This document shows positions 37,501-48,861 of a DNA stretch of 64,000 bases, piece by piece. This DNA comes from Lepidurus packardi (taxonomy: Eukaryota; Arthropoda; Branchiopoda; Notostraca; Triopsidae), in contig JAKZAN010000004.1 of assembly GCA_023053545.1 (NCBI GenBank), positions 3,658,001-3,722,000 on the forward strand, written 5' to 3'. Within the stretch, counting starts at the first letter, position 1. Every line of letters begins with the position of its first letter. A program made the position numbers and the translations under genes. The notes under the pieces were generated by a model. It searched no databases. It was given only the letters and a program-made list of their open reading frames with translations, and had not been told where the DNA came from.

Positions 37501-38339
37501 AGGGCCACTGGTCTGCTGAACGCGAGGGAGTCGTTACCTCCACCGCCGCCCCCGCCTCCCTTGTCCGAAAACAATGTGAACGTCAACGTTCATAACAACC
37601 ATGGGCGATACCACCCGAATTTGTCGCCGCCTTCGCAGTTTGTTTCTAACGTAGTCATTAACGCGTCGCCCTTGCCCCCGCCCCCGGCTTCCCCTTTCCA
37701 AGATTACGATGATCGAGAATCCTCGCTGGAACGCGACTTACCTCCGCCACCGCCTTTACCCGAAGCCGCCGCGCAACAAGCATGCCCCACCCCCCCACTA
37801 GCTCCTCCGTTGGTGGCTCCCATGACGGCGGCCCCACCGCCACCGCCCCCTCCACCACCACCGCCGCCTGTACTGACTAATGGACCACTTGCGTCTACAT
37901 CGCCTGTCCTGGTGGCCAACGGGAACTTGAAAAATAACTTGACTTTGGTGTCTTCGTCGCCTAAAAGCTCTCCTGGAAGAGATGTCGATAAGAACGTCGA
38001 GCGCAGCAAAACGGGATCGGGTGCGCCTGAGCCAGTATTGGATGTACGCAGCGATTTGCTAAAAGCCATTCGGGACGGTAATTGGATCATTTTTTGTTTA
38101 CTTAAATTGATTTTTTAAATGAAGTTGTCTGTACGTTAGTGATTATATGTCTTACCATTCTTGTAGGTATTTCGCTGAGGAAGGTCGAAAAAGGTCAGCA
38201 GAGGGAAGTGGAGAAATCGACAGGATTTCATGATGTAGCGTCCATCTTAGCAAGGCGCGTAGCAATGGAATTCTCCGAGTCGGAATCCTCTGACTCTGGT
38301 TCCGAGTCTGACGCTTGGGATGATGAAACTTCAGCGTGA
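34520..38339 (+). CDS. WASF: WAVE/SCAR actin nucleation-promoting factor
   Basis: This is the Arp2/3 activator of the WAVE regulatory complex. The N-terminal SCAR homology domain begins [20 protein letters not shown], with [19 protein letters not shown] and [16 protein letters not shown], then [20 protein letters not shown], and after a 1.1-kb intron [20 protein letters not shown]. Basic residues follow ([12 protein letters not shown]). A long proline-rich part covers 37.23-37.9 kb, including runs of up to twelve prolines. The WH2 motif [19 protein letters not shown] is split by the last intron, and the acidic tail ends [12 protein letters not shown] with its conserved Trp. There are about seven coding exons. 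All functional parts (SHD, basic, Pro, WH2, central, acidic) are present. The large intron 35.08-36.21 kb contains an unrelated ORF. Confidence 0.95.
35578..36123 (+). CDS. Unrecognised ORF inside a WASF intron
   Basis: An uninterrupted 181-codon ORF in the intron between the WASF exons ending NCYR and starting DDGRDG. Candidate starts are ATG 35578 or ATG 35608 ([17 protein letters not shown]). It contains [40 protein letters not shown] and a Cys-containing basic tail ([20 protein letters not shown]). Amino-acid composition looks protein-like (Trp, Glu/Lys balance), and the ORF is long for this AT-rich DNA. I recognise no family. It shares its start region with an antisense ORF (35373-35611, minus). 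It could be a nested gene, an alternative WASF exon, or a chance ORF; the frame does not join WASF cleanly as a cassette because of the terminal stop. Confidence 0.4.
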   Translation: MLLVCICNSAMACVQCHKDLRNKVKSCAQSNPIPEDSTAKQPNEEIRKLKCWFAEGVYFWGSLPPNQDEWIFGLEETSQTKSPIVSEPEWNDLNPQFVAFLKQRFLATPIKPPRGMKPYGHAPLRQFSSQKSICVCASTTTPVSPPGGVLKFLRRLVQSVLSCALPYRRFLLVYELRCLSV

Positions 38340-39152
38340 AGTTGATAACGAGATTAAAGAGTATAAAGTAAAAGAACCATGCCTGCCGGTAGGCCAGCAC
38401 AACGCAAGGTGGTGCTAAGGGACGCTTTGTATAGCTTCAATGCTTGTAGTCCCTCTAGCAGCAACAATAGTAAAAAATGTTGCAAGCTTTCATAGTAATT
38501 TGTAAGTCTTTTCGTTTATTTCTCATTCGTCCTTCCTTTCCCTTCCAAGTTTGGCTTTAAAAGTTTCTTAAAAGACATGTCCCCTCCATCCATTCCCCCC
38601 CCCGGAGAGAGATCCAGCAGTGCATGGAATTCTTTGACCCTTTTCTTTTCTGCAAAACAATCCCAACCAATAAATTCCCCTTTTTATTGGCCTCTAGTTT
38701 CCTTTTGCCAGATATAAGCGTAACAAACATGTATTCAATTCAATTCCAGGATAGAGATTTAGTTTGTCTTGCGTGTCTGCGTGGTGTGAAAAAAACTGAG
38801 TGAATGTGGTTATTTGTCTCGTATCTTTCACAGTTTTACTGTGATAAGTGTGGGAGAAACAGCGGACATTAGAAGCGTTCTTTGTGCATTAAACCCTTTT
38901 GAAGCATTACATCATTATGTCATAAAATAACTAGTGGGCTATTTAATTGTACTGATTAAAAATAATCTTGAGCACAGATTTGGAAAATCTAAAGTAATTT
39001 TTGTCGTATCCGTCTGGAGGCGGTACTGTCTTTCCCTTCGAGAAGAATTAACGGAAGCTCGGACAATTTCAACCTCCTATTTGAAATGACTTACTCCTGA
39101 CGGGGGAAAACAGTAGCGTAGTGCAAATCTTTCGTTTCTCTCATTTAAAAAA
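38340..39152. other. WASF 3' region and CEP43 promoter
   Basis: Contains the WASF 3' UTR (AATAAA near 38669) and upstream sequence of CEP43. No other gene is seen. A run of C/CG with GGAGAGAG near 38600 is low complexity. Confidence 0.5.
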
Positions 39153-40116
39153 ATGTCGGTACTAGAAGAAGATAGCGAATTGAAAGATTTAGTTTCTCTA
39201 ACGTTAGAAAATAGTGGCCTTCTTCATAAAATTCGGGTAATTAAATTGTTCAAGTTATTAAACAATTCATTCTGAATGTAATATTTATTTGCTGTTTGTA
39301 CTTGTAGGCTCAGTTGAAAGCAAGTGTTTATTTGGCTTTAGAAAAACACGATAAGAAAACTATACCGGTTGTCAATTCTAATTTGAGGAAATGTCTTTCT
39401 ACCAACGAAGGCTGTATCATGGCAAGTTTGGTTCGTGATTTCCTTACATTCCATTCCATGGACTTTTCTATCTCGGTATTTGATTCCGAAACTTGTCATA
39501 GTCAAGTATATGAATCAGTGGAACGTTCTAAACTTGCTGCTTTGCTAGAAGTAGATATTGATCCTGGTAAATATATATTCAAGCTAGCTGTATTTTTGGA
39601 AGTATTTCCAAGACTAAAGTATTGTTGTTTGTTTGTTTTGTAGAATTGCCTGTATTGGCAAGTTTACTCCGGAAGGTTGGACTAGGCAGTATTTCCATTC
39701 CTACCACACCTTGCAGTCAGAATGCCACGTTTATTAGGAACAACAGTACTTTAAACTCGCCTTCCGTCTCAGATAAGTCTCATTCCCACGAAAATTCCAA
39801 GTCGGCAGAAGCATCAGCTTCAGAAAACACGAACCAACATCACTCAACCCCCATCAAAGAAAGTGTTGAAGAAAATGTTGAAATACCGGCAACAGTAGCT
39901 TCTTTCGCACTTCAAGAACACCAAGTCCGGGTTGAAATACATCAAATGGACGAGTATAACGAAGACTTTTCTTCTGCAGCTTCAGTATCTCAGAACGATC
40001 TCCCCTCCGAAGACAACCGGCCAGCCAGTGACGTTAAAGAAGATGAAATAGAAGAAGAACTTGAAGAAATTAGCGATCTCTTACAAAGCAGCACATCTTT
40101 GGTAGAATTATCTTAG
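39153..40116 (+). CDS. CEP43: Centrosomal protein FOP/CEP43 (FGFR1OP)
   Basis: There are three exons: 39153-39236 (MSVLEEDSELKDLVSLTLEN), 39308-39566 (AQLKASVYLALEKHDKKTIP, MASLVRDFLTFHSMDFSISV) and 39644-40116. The N-terminal dimerisation (TOF/LisH) region closely follows human FOP (EEDTELRDLLVQTLENSG, SLVAEFLQFFNLDFTLAVF). The C-terminal acidic end (NEDFSSAASVSQ, EIEEELEEISDLLQ) matches the conserved end of FOP. The middle is a low-complexity Ser/Glu linker, shorter than in vertebrates: total about 270 residues versus about 400. The family acts at centrioles and the base of cilia, with CEP350 and CEP19. The gene appears intact. Confidence 0.9.
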
Positions 40117-42805
40117 TAATTATATATATTTATTCCATTAAATTAATTATTATCGCTAGGGTGAAGAGGCTACTAGAGACCAAACCGCCTCTACGATCTC
40201 TCATGTGGGTGATTTTGCTCAAAGTCTGTAACCGGAAAATTCCCTTGTAACATAAACTTATTTCCATTACTAGCCTTGCTTGTCTTTGAATAAAACTACC
40301 GCATGTTTTTCTGATCAAAGGGGGTAAAAAGCACTACATTTTTTTACTAAAAACTCCTTAAGATTTATTTTCTATTGATTGACGTGTAGTTTCGTACTCT
40401 TGTATCTTAAATCTTTCCTATTTTTGAGGTAGCCGCCAAATGCGACGAGATGAAAATTTTTAGTGCGATGAGGAATTAGCAGATGGCGTTCATGTCGTGT
40501 TTTTAAGAATAATACAGAAGTGGAGGAGGTGAAAGTTGTGTTGATTTCGTGCCAAGATACTTTTTATTCTAGTTTCTTTGTAACATTAATGCGTGTGAGA
40601 CTGGGGATTGTATTTTCCCATGAGCACTTCGCATCTCCGGCTGCAGGCCAAACTGGTTTACCTCAAATGGTGAAAGTTTCGAATTTTCAGCCTGAACCAG
40701 TTCGAAGTTCGGTTTTGGTTGCTCTCACTTAGACATCTGTTTTATCTCTAGGATTAAACACGGATGGTTCCTTTCAATGTTGTATCCAATAAATTGCTAG
40801 CAACCCTACCTAGCTTGTTTATTTATATATAGTGACCTCAGAAATTCGAGTTGGATTGTATCTTGGGCCATGGCCTGCAGTACACCACGTCATGCACTAC
40901 TTCGTTCCAAGAAAGCCTAAATTGAGGAATTGCCATTGGTATTCACGTTTTTGCTTAAAACAGGTAAAGAAAATTCACGCTGTTCTTTCAAAAGATAGAT
41001 TGTGTACTGTAAGAAACAGCTTTGATTTTTTTCTCTATAGACAGCATTGGTTTTATTTGTCTTATGTACGCACTAACTGTTTTGCAAAGTAGATTCTCAC
41101 GGTTCTACTGCTTTCACAATCATGACGTCACAATTTGCATTGTCAGTCTGACAAAACCCTCCGTTATTATTCACAGGATCGACCCGCCTGCGAAATGGAA
41201 TGACAAGGTCTCGTTGGAATGACAGTTGTTCAATTTACCTATTGATTTTGCCCACCTCAATAACATAAAAACGGGGGAAGTTGCTTCTTCCCCTTACTTT
41301 CCCCCTACAGCTCTATTCATGAACTTACCTTGACACATGTAGTCTTGTCAAAACGACCCATTCGATAAGGACAAACACAAAAGCAAAGTAATAATAGTGA
41401 ATCTATCTTTGAAGAAACGCCAGCACCGTTTAACTTTAACTAATCTTCTAACTTTCTCATGGTAATTTTTAAAATTTCACTTGACGGGTTTTTAAACTTA
41501 CTTTAAAATGTATTTTCATTTGTTTGCTGAGGGAATTGAAAAGACACTTTTTTGCGGAATTGGATAACTTAATTATAATACACTATCGGTATCTACAAAA
41601 GCGATTCACTACTTTAACGCGCAACTTAAAACTGGTTCGTTTTGGTAATGTGTCGTTTTGCCCGAGTAGTTACGGACGTGGGGCGTTTTGACCCGACTCT
41701 GTCTTGTCGACCCATTAAGTGGGTTGACATTTTCCTTGCATTTTTGGCTCTTTATTCATTGCAGTTGCTTCTGGGTTTTCCTCGTCACCTTCGCAACTTC
41801 CCACTATTGATTAGATTGCAGAAGCACCTGGCGACCACGACTTTGCACGTAAAATGAAATTCGCTACAAAATAAGAAAGATACTTTGCCTCGGAGGCATA
41901 GTCACTCGTACTGGGCCATAAATGTCAGTTGCCTGAAACGAAATAGAGCAAGAAAACGTCACTAGGTCTCCATCAAAAGTCCTGCATTTATCCCTGCTAT
42001 CTTTTTTTTTTTTTGTTGCTTATCCCGGTGACGGGACTTTCTATAAAGTAAGATAGCGTTCCATTCTTTAACAATGACTTGTTTATCTTGTCACGCGGTC
42101 AGAGCAAAAATATTTTGTTATGGCTTGACTATGGTATGAAGTTTTCTCAGCTTTTTCTAAGAGCGATACGTTCAACTGCTTGTATAATTGACCGCAGACG
42201 ATTCTCTAAGCTACCAAACGTTGGTAGACTTAACTCATTTGTATGAAAGAGCGTAACGTTCTGAGTTTGTATTGCGTTGCACGTTCATGGAAATGAAGGG
42301 ATTTTGAAGCAGAAAAAGGTTCTTCCCCGCGAACGGTTGAACATTTTTTGGCCCAATTGTTGCATGACGAATTTCGTGACGGCCAACAAAGACCGGATAT
42401 TATCTGCTGTTTGAACACGCAAGAAGTGTTAGTACAGTAGAGACTTCCATTCTCTTTCCCATGGCAGAAAAGCATTCCCCTTTGTTGTGTCAACAGTTCG
42501 TTAACAATATCGACTTCTTATGCTTTGGTTTCAACTAGCATTGAACTTTTTTGTTAGCACATATTTGCTTGACAAGTTATAGTGACGAATCCATGCATAA
42601 TTGCTGTGTTTCCCCCTTTTAACTCATTGTTCAGGTATGCGGGTTAGCAGTGCATCTTGAGGAGTGTCGCAACCACGCCCAGAACTCCTGTGCCAAAGGA
42701 GGCTTTCCGGGATTCAAAAATATGACAAACTGAAGCCAAGAAGCCAAAGAATTTTTTTTTCGCAAACGGTAGCATCGTCAATGGGAGATTTGATTGGTGC
42801 CAATA
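40117..42805. other. 2.7-kb non-coding region before B4GALT
   Basis: AT-rich sequence with the CEP43 3' UTR and probably a 5' UTR exon and intron of the galactosyltransferase (acceptor-like TTCAG near 42635). All ORFs are under 90 codons and none resembles a family. A poly-T run is at 42002-42014. No RNA gene recognised. Confidence 0.45.
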
Positions 42806-44652
42806 ATGCTCTGGTCTGCTCTGGAATGGATTCGCTTGCACATCTACAAATTGTTACTCTCTCTGGTCATCATTCTGGCGGCCTTACAATATGGACTTAG
42901 TGTGTATGAAGAACAGCTGAGCGGATCAGGATGGCAACCGTATTTCAGTTTCAATATTAGCCACGCAGCTTCCGCTTTCCTAAGAAGTACCAGTACTAGC
43001 AGCCTTACTGGCCGGAAATTGTGGGCTGAAGGCTCGTGGGCACTGTTATTCTCAAGCAACGGCAGCAACAGCAATGTGACAGTCAGCGCCCTAAATAACG
43101 AGACGGTGCTACCCGAAGACAGTGTTACCATTTCCAACGAAACCTCTACTACTCTACTTACCTTATTGCCGTCCCTGTTGGAGCTGAACCTCACGAGCCC
43201 CAGTGTGTCAATATTAGCCAGTGGCCTACTTAGCAACACAACGAGTGAAATTCATTCAGACAATTCTTCAATAGTCAATGGGCTGCGGTTCTGTCCTGAA
43301 AAGTCGCCTTTGTTGGGTAATTAAACGCCACACATAAGTGTGCTTACTTTTTGTTTGTTCCCCAAACTCATATTTTTTTCGGCAATAGTGGGTCCGGTGG
43401 TTGTACTCAAGGAAAGTCCCCGTTTGGAAGAATTAGAACGGAGATTAAGCCCCTCCCTGGAAGCCGGTGGGGTGTATCGGCCACCAGATTGCCATGCTCG
43501 CTATAAAGTTGCAATCGTGGTGCCCTTCCGGGACCGTGCGCATCACTTGCACTTGTTTTTGCAACACATGCACCCGTTTTTGCAACGCCAGCAAGTTGAG
43601 TACGCCATATTTGTTGTGGAGCAAACCGGTAATGGGCCGTTCAACCGCGCCATGTTGATGAACATCGGTGCGTCAGAAGCAGTGCAGCAAGGACCCTATC
43701 AGTGCGTCGTTTTTCACGACGTGGATTTACTGCCTGAAAATGATCACAACATTTATTCCTGCCCGGAGCAGCCTCGGCATATGTCGGTGGCTATAGACAT
43801 CATGAATTACAAGTGAGTATTTTGAAAACATATGAACTCGTATTCAAAACTGTAAAAAACGAAAAAGAAACTTAACATCTTAAATTTTTGCAACAATTCA
43901 ATTTAGGCTGCCCTATGAAGGATTGTTTGGAGGAGTGAGTGCATTAAACAAAAAACACTTGCAAATGGTGAATGGCTTCTCAAACTTGTTCTGGGGATGG
44001 GGTGGCGAAGACGACGACATGTATAATCGCCTCAAGTTTTATAACCTGACGGTCAGTCGGTATCCGCCGACAGTGGCTCGCTATTCCATGTTAACTCACA
44101 AGAAAGCCAAACCAAATCCGCATAGGTAACTTTATGTTTCCGATCCTTATTCTGAGGTTGAGAGTTAAATTGACGGAAAAGAAAATTTGAGCTTTCAGGA
44201 AAGAAAATTATATAATTTTTGACGTTTTTTTGTTTTTATTTTTTTCTCATACCTATTTTTGGTTGCGTGTCTTTTCCCATTTACATTCTTCTAATAAAAA
44301 TAAAGTAGGACGTTAAGTCTCACTACCGTTTTCTTTGTCTGTAAGATGCCTTGTAGCAATCTTGGACACGCGAAGTCCCGTTAGGGTCAGATCTTGCATC
44401 TCAAGGCAGTCTATTGTTGAAAGCTCAAATAACTATTTCCTTGTTAGTTTAATTTCGCGGTCTGTATATTTTAAGGTTTGATTTAGGTACCGTGTGCTGA
44501 GGAATGGAGCGCAAAGATCCAAGTTCGATGGGTTGAATAACTTGAAGTACAAGCGTGTTGATCTTGTCCTCAAACGCTTGTATACGTGGATTTTAGTGGA
44601 CATTAGACCGGGACCGGGCTTAGGATTGCCACTTATAAGCCGTTTGTCCTGA
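42806..44652 (+). CDS. B4GALT: Beta-1,4-galactosyltransferase (B4GALT1-6 group)
   Basis: This is a type II Golgi glycosyltransferase. ATG 42806 gives MLWSALEWIRLHIYKLLLSL and a signal anchor LLLSLVIILAALQYGLSVY. A Ser/Thr/Asn-rich stem follows, with about nine N-glycosylation sequons. Catalytic domain: KVAIVVPFRDRAHHLHLFLQ, VVEQTGNGPFNRAMLMNIG, the metal-binding DVD in FHDVDLLPENDHN, LPYEGLFGGVSAL, and the family signature FWGWGGEDDDMYNR. The last exon (44487-44652) reads YRVLRNGAQRSKFDGLNNLK and ends GLPLISRLS. There are four coding exons. An upstream ATG at 42781 is in another frame. The gene looks complete; the exact acceptor specificity (GlcNAc or GalNAc) is not determined. Confidence 0.93.
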
Positions 44653-45390
44653 CCCGGGGCGAAAAGACGACTTTGAGACCGGCGACTATGCCACTTTGCT
44701 TAATATTTTCCTTTCTTATTTATTTTTTTTAAAAAGAGGGAAACAATCTCGCATTACTGTGCCCCTTTTTTGCTTTAGCATTGTAAACTACGTCGCCACA
44801 TCCAGTGTACTTAAACAAGTTTCCTGACGTGATAAGTGAAATCAAGGAGTTTCTAAGGGTGGTCAAGGCAGGAATGTAGAAATGTTTTATAGGATTCTTT
44901 TTAAAAATACCCTTCATAGTTTTATTAATATTACTCGGGAGAAAACACTGTCTGTTCTACTTTTCTTGGCCCAATGTTGTTCCACTAAACTGTTCCTTTC
45001 GCCAAATTTTAATGTTATAATGAGCCATTTTCTGTCCGTTTTTAAATCCCGGTTCGGCCTAGGTTGTGAAGTAACAGCAAACATTTTCAACCGTTTTTCT
45101 AGTCTTAGAAGCTAAAAGTACTTTTTTGCTAAGAAAAACATGTATTCAAATATGCGGTCACACCGTAGAAATGTAGCCAAAATATTCAGATAAAAGCATT
45201 TTACGCTGATAAAATGGAGCTCTATTAATTCCCGCCAAGTTTGACTAATCGATAACTGATCGCTAAGTTTGATATCTTACCAATCGATTACAGCAGAGCG
45301 TCGATTTATAATCATTAAAGTGCAAGTCGTGAATTCGGTGGTGGTAGTGATGATTCGTGACCGGGTTCCACTCTCCATTCCAACTTTAAT
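44653..45390. other. Spacer between B4GALT and PRELID2
   Basis: B4GALT 3' UTR and the PRELID2 promoter. Near 45248-45290 there are two ATCGAT motifs (TAATCGATAACTG, CAATCGATTACA), like the DRE sites of arthropod housekeeping promoters. No gene seen. Confidence 0.45.
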
Positions 45391-46131
45391 ATGGTAGTTA
45401 ATTTTACAATTAACCACCTGTACTATTACCCGTGGGAGAAAGTGGTGAAGACACATTTGACCAAATATCCTACAGTGAAAGAACCGAACGTATTGGGTGG
45501 GGAAATCATCGAGCGAAGAAAAGGTACTCTCCTTATTCTCTCACTTCCAATGTGTACTTCAATGTCAAGTCAATTTAACAATTAATGTGACTAAACTTCA
45601 TTAAGTTTTCTTTAGATAAAAATGGAATTGAATACATAAAACTGATTGTTACGTGCGTCAACGTAGTTCCAAGTTTTCTGCGAAAAGTAAGGAAAGAATA
45701 AGAACGACTACATAACATCCTGTTTAATGCGATATTTGGTTATTATAGTTCGAAGCACTTAATGTTCCTACTGTTCAATACGAAGAAGAATGTTGGATTG
45801 ATTTCCAAAAGCGTCACATGTCAGTCAAGAGCCGCAGTTTGACTGTCACCGAGTATGCCACCATGACGGAATCCTCCACTTTTACCGCCTCTCCCAACAA
45901 GCCTGACAGGTAAAAAAAAGAGTCTCGTGTACCTGTCTCCAATAGCATAACAACAGCTATTTGCATTTATTTTTATTATTTAGCACGGAATTCTGTCAAG
46001 AAGGGGAAATAACCATACGAGGGCTAGGTAGATTTTGCTGGTTAGTCGAGCGTTTCACCAAAACTTTTTTTACGCGGGGAATGAAACGCAACTTGAACTT
46101 AATGGAAGAACTTATACGGGAACAAGTTTGA
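45391..46131 (+). CDS. PRELID2: PRELI domain protein 2
   Basis: The PRELI/MSF1 family binds and moves phospholipids between mitochondrial membranes, usually with a TRIAP1-like partner. Exons read MVVNFTINHLYYYPWEKVVK and TKYPTVKEPNVLGGEIIERR; IEYIKLIVTCVNVVPSFLRK; FEALNVPTVQYEEECWIDFQ and VKSRSLTVTEYATMTESSTF; then EFCQEGEITIRGLGRFCWLV with ERFTKTFFTRGMKRNLNLME and the C-terminal EELIREQV. The combination NVVP.FLRK, EEE.W and a C-terminal IME/LMEELI.EQ matches PRELID2 better than SLMO/PRELID3. The length of about 175 residues is normal for the family. There are four exons. The start at 45391 is the family start. Confidence 0.88.
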
Positions 46132-46313
46132 GTCAGTAATATTTTCCTCAGGCAACTCCATGGCTAATATAAAAGAATATTTAAACCATTCATATGATGA
46201 ATGACAGTGATAGTTCCGAATGGGGGGCTTAAATGTAGAGAAAAAGTTGTTGGGTTATGCAAGTGAAATAGAAAAGATTTTATTGGAACATTCAAAACTT
46301 GTTAACTGTTCTG

Positions 46314-47096
46314 TTAAGTGTAGTACCTGTAAGCACGTCGCCCTTGAAATTGGGACAAATGATCCGGGTAGGGATTAGAGACGCGGCTTCGACGTGAAGC
46401 GTTCTGCTGGTAACCAAACTGAAGTGCTGGATAGTAAACTGTCTTTTCTAGGTAAGCAGGATTGCCTGCAGACTGTTCATAGGAACGCTTGATTTGGTAC
46501 TCAGGCGGAGGGTGATAAATGGGAACGGATGAATACGTTTCAGGTTCGGATTTGACGTTGGAATAGTAGTGACTGATTTCGCTCTTTGGAGTGCCATACA
46601 AGGGAGGGCTGTGCTCTTGCTTGGCGTATCGAGAATAGTGGTTATATTCTTCGCGTGGGTATGCAGAGTATTCTTTAGCTTGATAATTAGAACTGTCTTG
46701 TTTTGGGTAATAAATGGATTCCTGGTATTCTTCGCGAGGGACTGAGTACTCTTTGGCTTGGCGGCTGGAGCCGATTTGTTGCTTCGGGTAACGAGGATAT
46801 TGCTGATACTCTTCACGAGGTAATGATGAATGAACTTTAGCTTGGCGGTTAGAAGCATATACAGTTGATTGGAAGGGATCGTGAGCGAAGTAATTCCTTA
46901 CGATATCATGTAATGCGCGTTCTCGTAGTTTTACAGTTGGCTCTCCGTAATCGCTATGGCTTATTGCGCTACTGAAGAGTGTTAAGAAGACTATTGTAGA
47001 GATCTGAAATAAAAAGAAAAAAATAGCAATAACCATTAAATACAATTACTATTAAAATACAATTTTCTTTTCGAAGTTGTAAAATATCGTTACCAT
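46314..47096 (-). CDS. Secreted Tyr-rich repeat protein (cuticle/matrix-like)
   Basis: Exon 1 is essentially only the ATG (47094-47096) followed by GTAACG. Exon 2 begins ISTIVFLTLFSSAISHSDYG after TTTATTTCAG, so the mature start has a clean signal peptide MISTIVFLTLFSSAIS. An intron next to the first codons is common in arthropod cuticle-protein genes. The body of about 225 residues is rich in Tyr, Ser, Pro and Gln, with at least four copies of a unit like RQAKEYS-PREEYQ-YPKQ. It ends RRAYRYYT at stop 46314-46316. A TTTATT (AATAAA on the minus strand) at 46278-46283 is 31 bases past the stop. No Rebers-Riddiford chitin-binding consensus is seen, so the role in cuticle, cement or silk is inference. 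Confidence 0.8.
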
Positions 47097-47156
47097 TTTC
47101 GATCCTGAAAGATATCTGTCGGAAATGTGACTGCTAACGAGAGAGTAAAATGCAAG

Positions 47157-47163
47157 CTTTATA
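47157..47163 (-). promoter_or_regulatory. TATA box of the Tyr-rich protein gene
   Basis: TATAAAG on the minus strand, 61 bases upstream of the ATG. A start site 25-30 bases downstream would give a 5' UTR of roughly 35 bases. This is consistent with a strongly, stage-specifically expressed secreted protein gene. Confidence 0.6.
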
Positions 47164-47489
47164 CAGGAGAGAAACTTTCACACACAGCCTGCTAACCGCA
47201 ACTTGTCATCTCGAACAACAATGTGTTCGAGCGCATCCCGGAATTTCGCGCCATATGGCTTACCTCGATTCTTCGTTCCTTTCTTCCTTTCGCCTCAATA
47301 CGAAAAATGGGATATGAGACGTCTTTTATTTTTTTATTTGCAAGTCCACGTTAGTCGAAGAAAAAGTCACTATTTTATTTTTAATTTTTTAAGTTAATCA
47401 AACCACCTACAGATCTGTTTGAGTACTCAAAGAAAAATAATGGTGCCGTCCATATGAGTCTAGGGATCGACTTTGAATGCTCTCGTAGG

Positions 47490-47592
47490 TAAAACATTAA
47501 GTTATAACATTAGGTTATAACATTGGTCATTAGGTCATTAGTCATTGGTCATTAGGTTATTAGTCATTAGTTCATTGGGTAATGTTATAAGG
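47490..47592. repeat. Short minisatellite of GTCATTAG-like units
   Basis: About ten degenerate copies of 8-13 base units (GTTATAACATTAG, GGTCATTAG, AGTCATTG). Confidence 0.75.
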
Positions 47593-47901
47593 ATAGAAAA
47601 ATTTGAATTTTGGTGGAAAGGGGCGATTACAAGGGACAATTTACAAGGGGTTCTTCAGCCAGAACACTTCATTTGGTCTCCTCTATAAGGTTTTTTTTTT
47701 ATTTTTTTTTTGCACCTTACCCCCCCTTTAAGTGACGGATGGGATTCTCAAGTCGCGTTTGAGAGAATTCAAATCTTTAAGCGTATAGCTGCTGTATACT
47801 ATTATTTTTTATTCAGTCTATTTACTTGATGTCATTATTTTTTAGTGCCATGAGTATGAAACGATGTATTTAGTTCTGAAGACAGAAAAAAGACGAGCCG
47901 A

Positions 47902-47973
47902 TGCCCGAACTGAGGATTGAACTCAGGACCCCTGGTTTACGAGACCAGTGCTCTGCCACTGAGCTATTCGGGC
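47902..47973 (-). tRNA. tRNA-Thr (anticodon CGT)
   Basis: A 72-base intronless cloverleaf. Acceptor stem GCCCGAA/TTCGGGC is fully paired with discriminator A. D stem GCTC/GAGC, anticodon stem CTGGT/ACCAG with loop CTCGTAA (anticodon CGT at 47941-47939, decodes ACG), T stem CTGAG/CTCAG with loop TTCAATC. All stems pair perfectly. A poly-T run does not follow immediately, but short T stretches are present downstream. Confidence 0.95.
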
Positions 47974-48861
47974 TGCGAAAGGTATGGCTCCTATTAGTTT
48001 CTGAAAATAAAGGCATGGGGGAGGGGCTTGGAATATAACTTCTTTATGATAATGATACACAACGGGAATGTGCCCAACGAGAATGTGCCTGTTGCAGGCA
48101 TATCTAAACTGTATAGGACGTTTACTTAGTCCAAAACAGTTTTAAGTTATACAAAACATGGTTTACATATTATCGAAATAAAAATTCTCTTGCTGTCGAA
48201 AATGAAAGGAGGTTCAGAAAAGGTTTTTCAAGCATCTGATTTGAAGTGCTTCAAGACTTTACTGTGTTTGGGAAAGCTATTGTTACGAAATAGACTCATT
48301 TACCCTGGACATTCTTGGCCGCTCAAAATGCTCATGTACACAAGTTATTTTCTCAGGCTTTAATATGGGCAATACATGCGCGGGTAAGCCATTCAGAATT
48401 CCCCGTAACGGTTTCAATAGTGACACTGATGGTTCAATAGTGACATTGGCACCAAAAATAGGACATCTCTGCATACACCGTCATCAGCTTTTGACTCCTC
48501 AAGCTTTTCTTGCATATAGCGCTATTGGGAGTTCACTGGCATCTTGTTTATGAATCGTACATTTCTTTGAAGAAATTGAGGATTGCGGATGTTCTAAGTA
48601 AAAGTATTTACATTTTTAAAGTTGCTTTTTCGTTATTGTTAGATTCTGTTCTCAATCATTCTAATAATCGTTTGAACGCAATATCGAACGTTCGAAACCA
48701 AAATCGGTGACAAAATTCTTTTTTCCTTAAAATATAAAGAACTATATAACTCTACTATTAGATGTTATACCGTACAACATTCTTATTAATTCAGTAGGCA
48801 CTTCTTATTTTCCTCCAGATTCTTATTAATATAGTGGTACAAAAAGGAAACAATAACGATT
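47974..48861. other. Non-coding region between the tRNA and the fibrinogen-domain gene
   Basis: AT-rich, with ORFs under 70 codons and no family resemblance. I see no gene. Confidence 0.5.

Noticed and set aside
37704-38090. 128-codon minus-strand ORF rich in glycine
   Set aside because: It is the exact antisense of the proline-rich part of WASF; poly-Pro codons give poly-Gly on the other strand.
47490-47592. Possible CRISPR-like or regulatory array
   Set aside because: Units are short, degenerate and without spacers; it is a minisatellite in a eukaryotic sequence.
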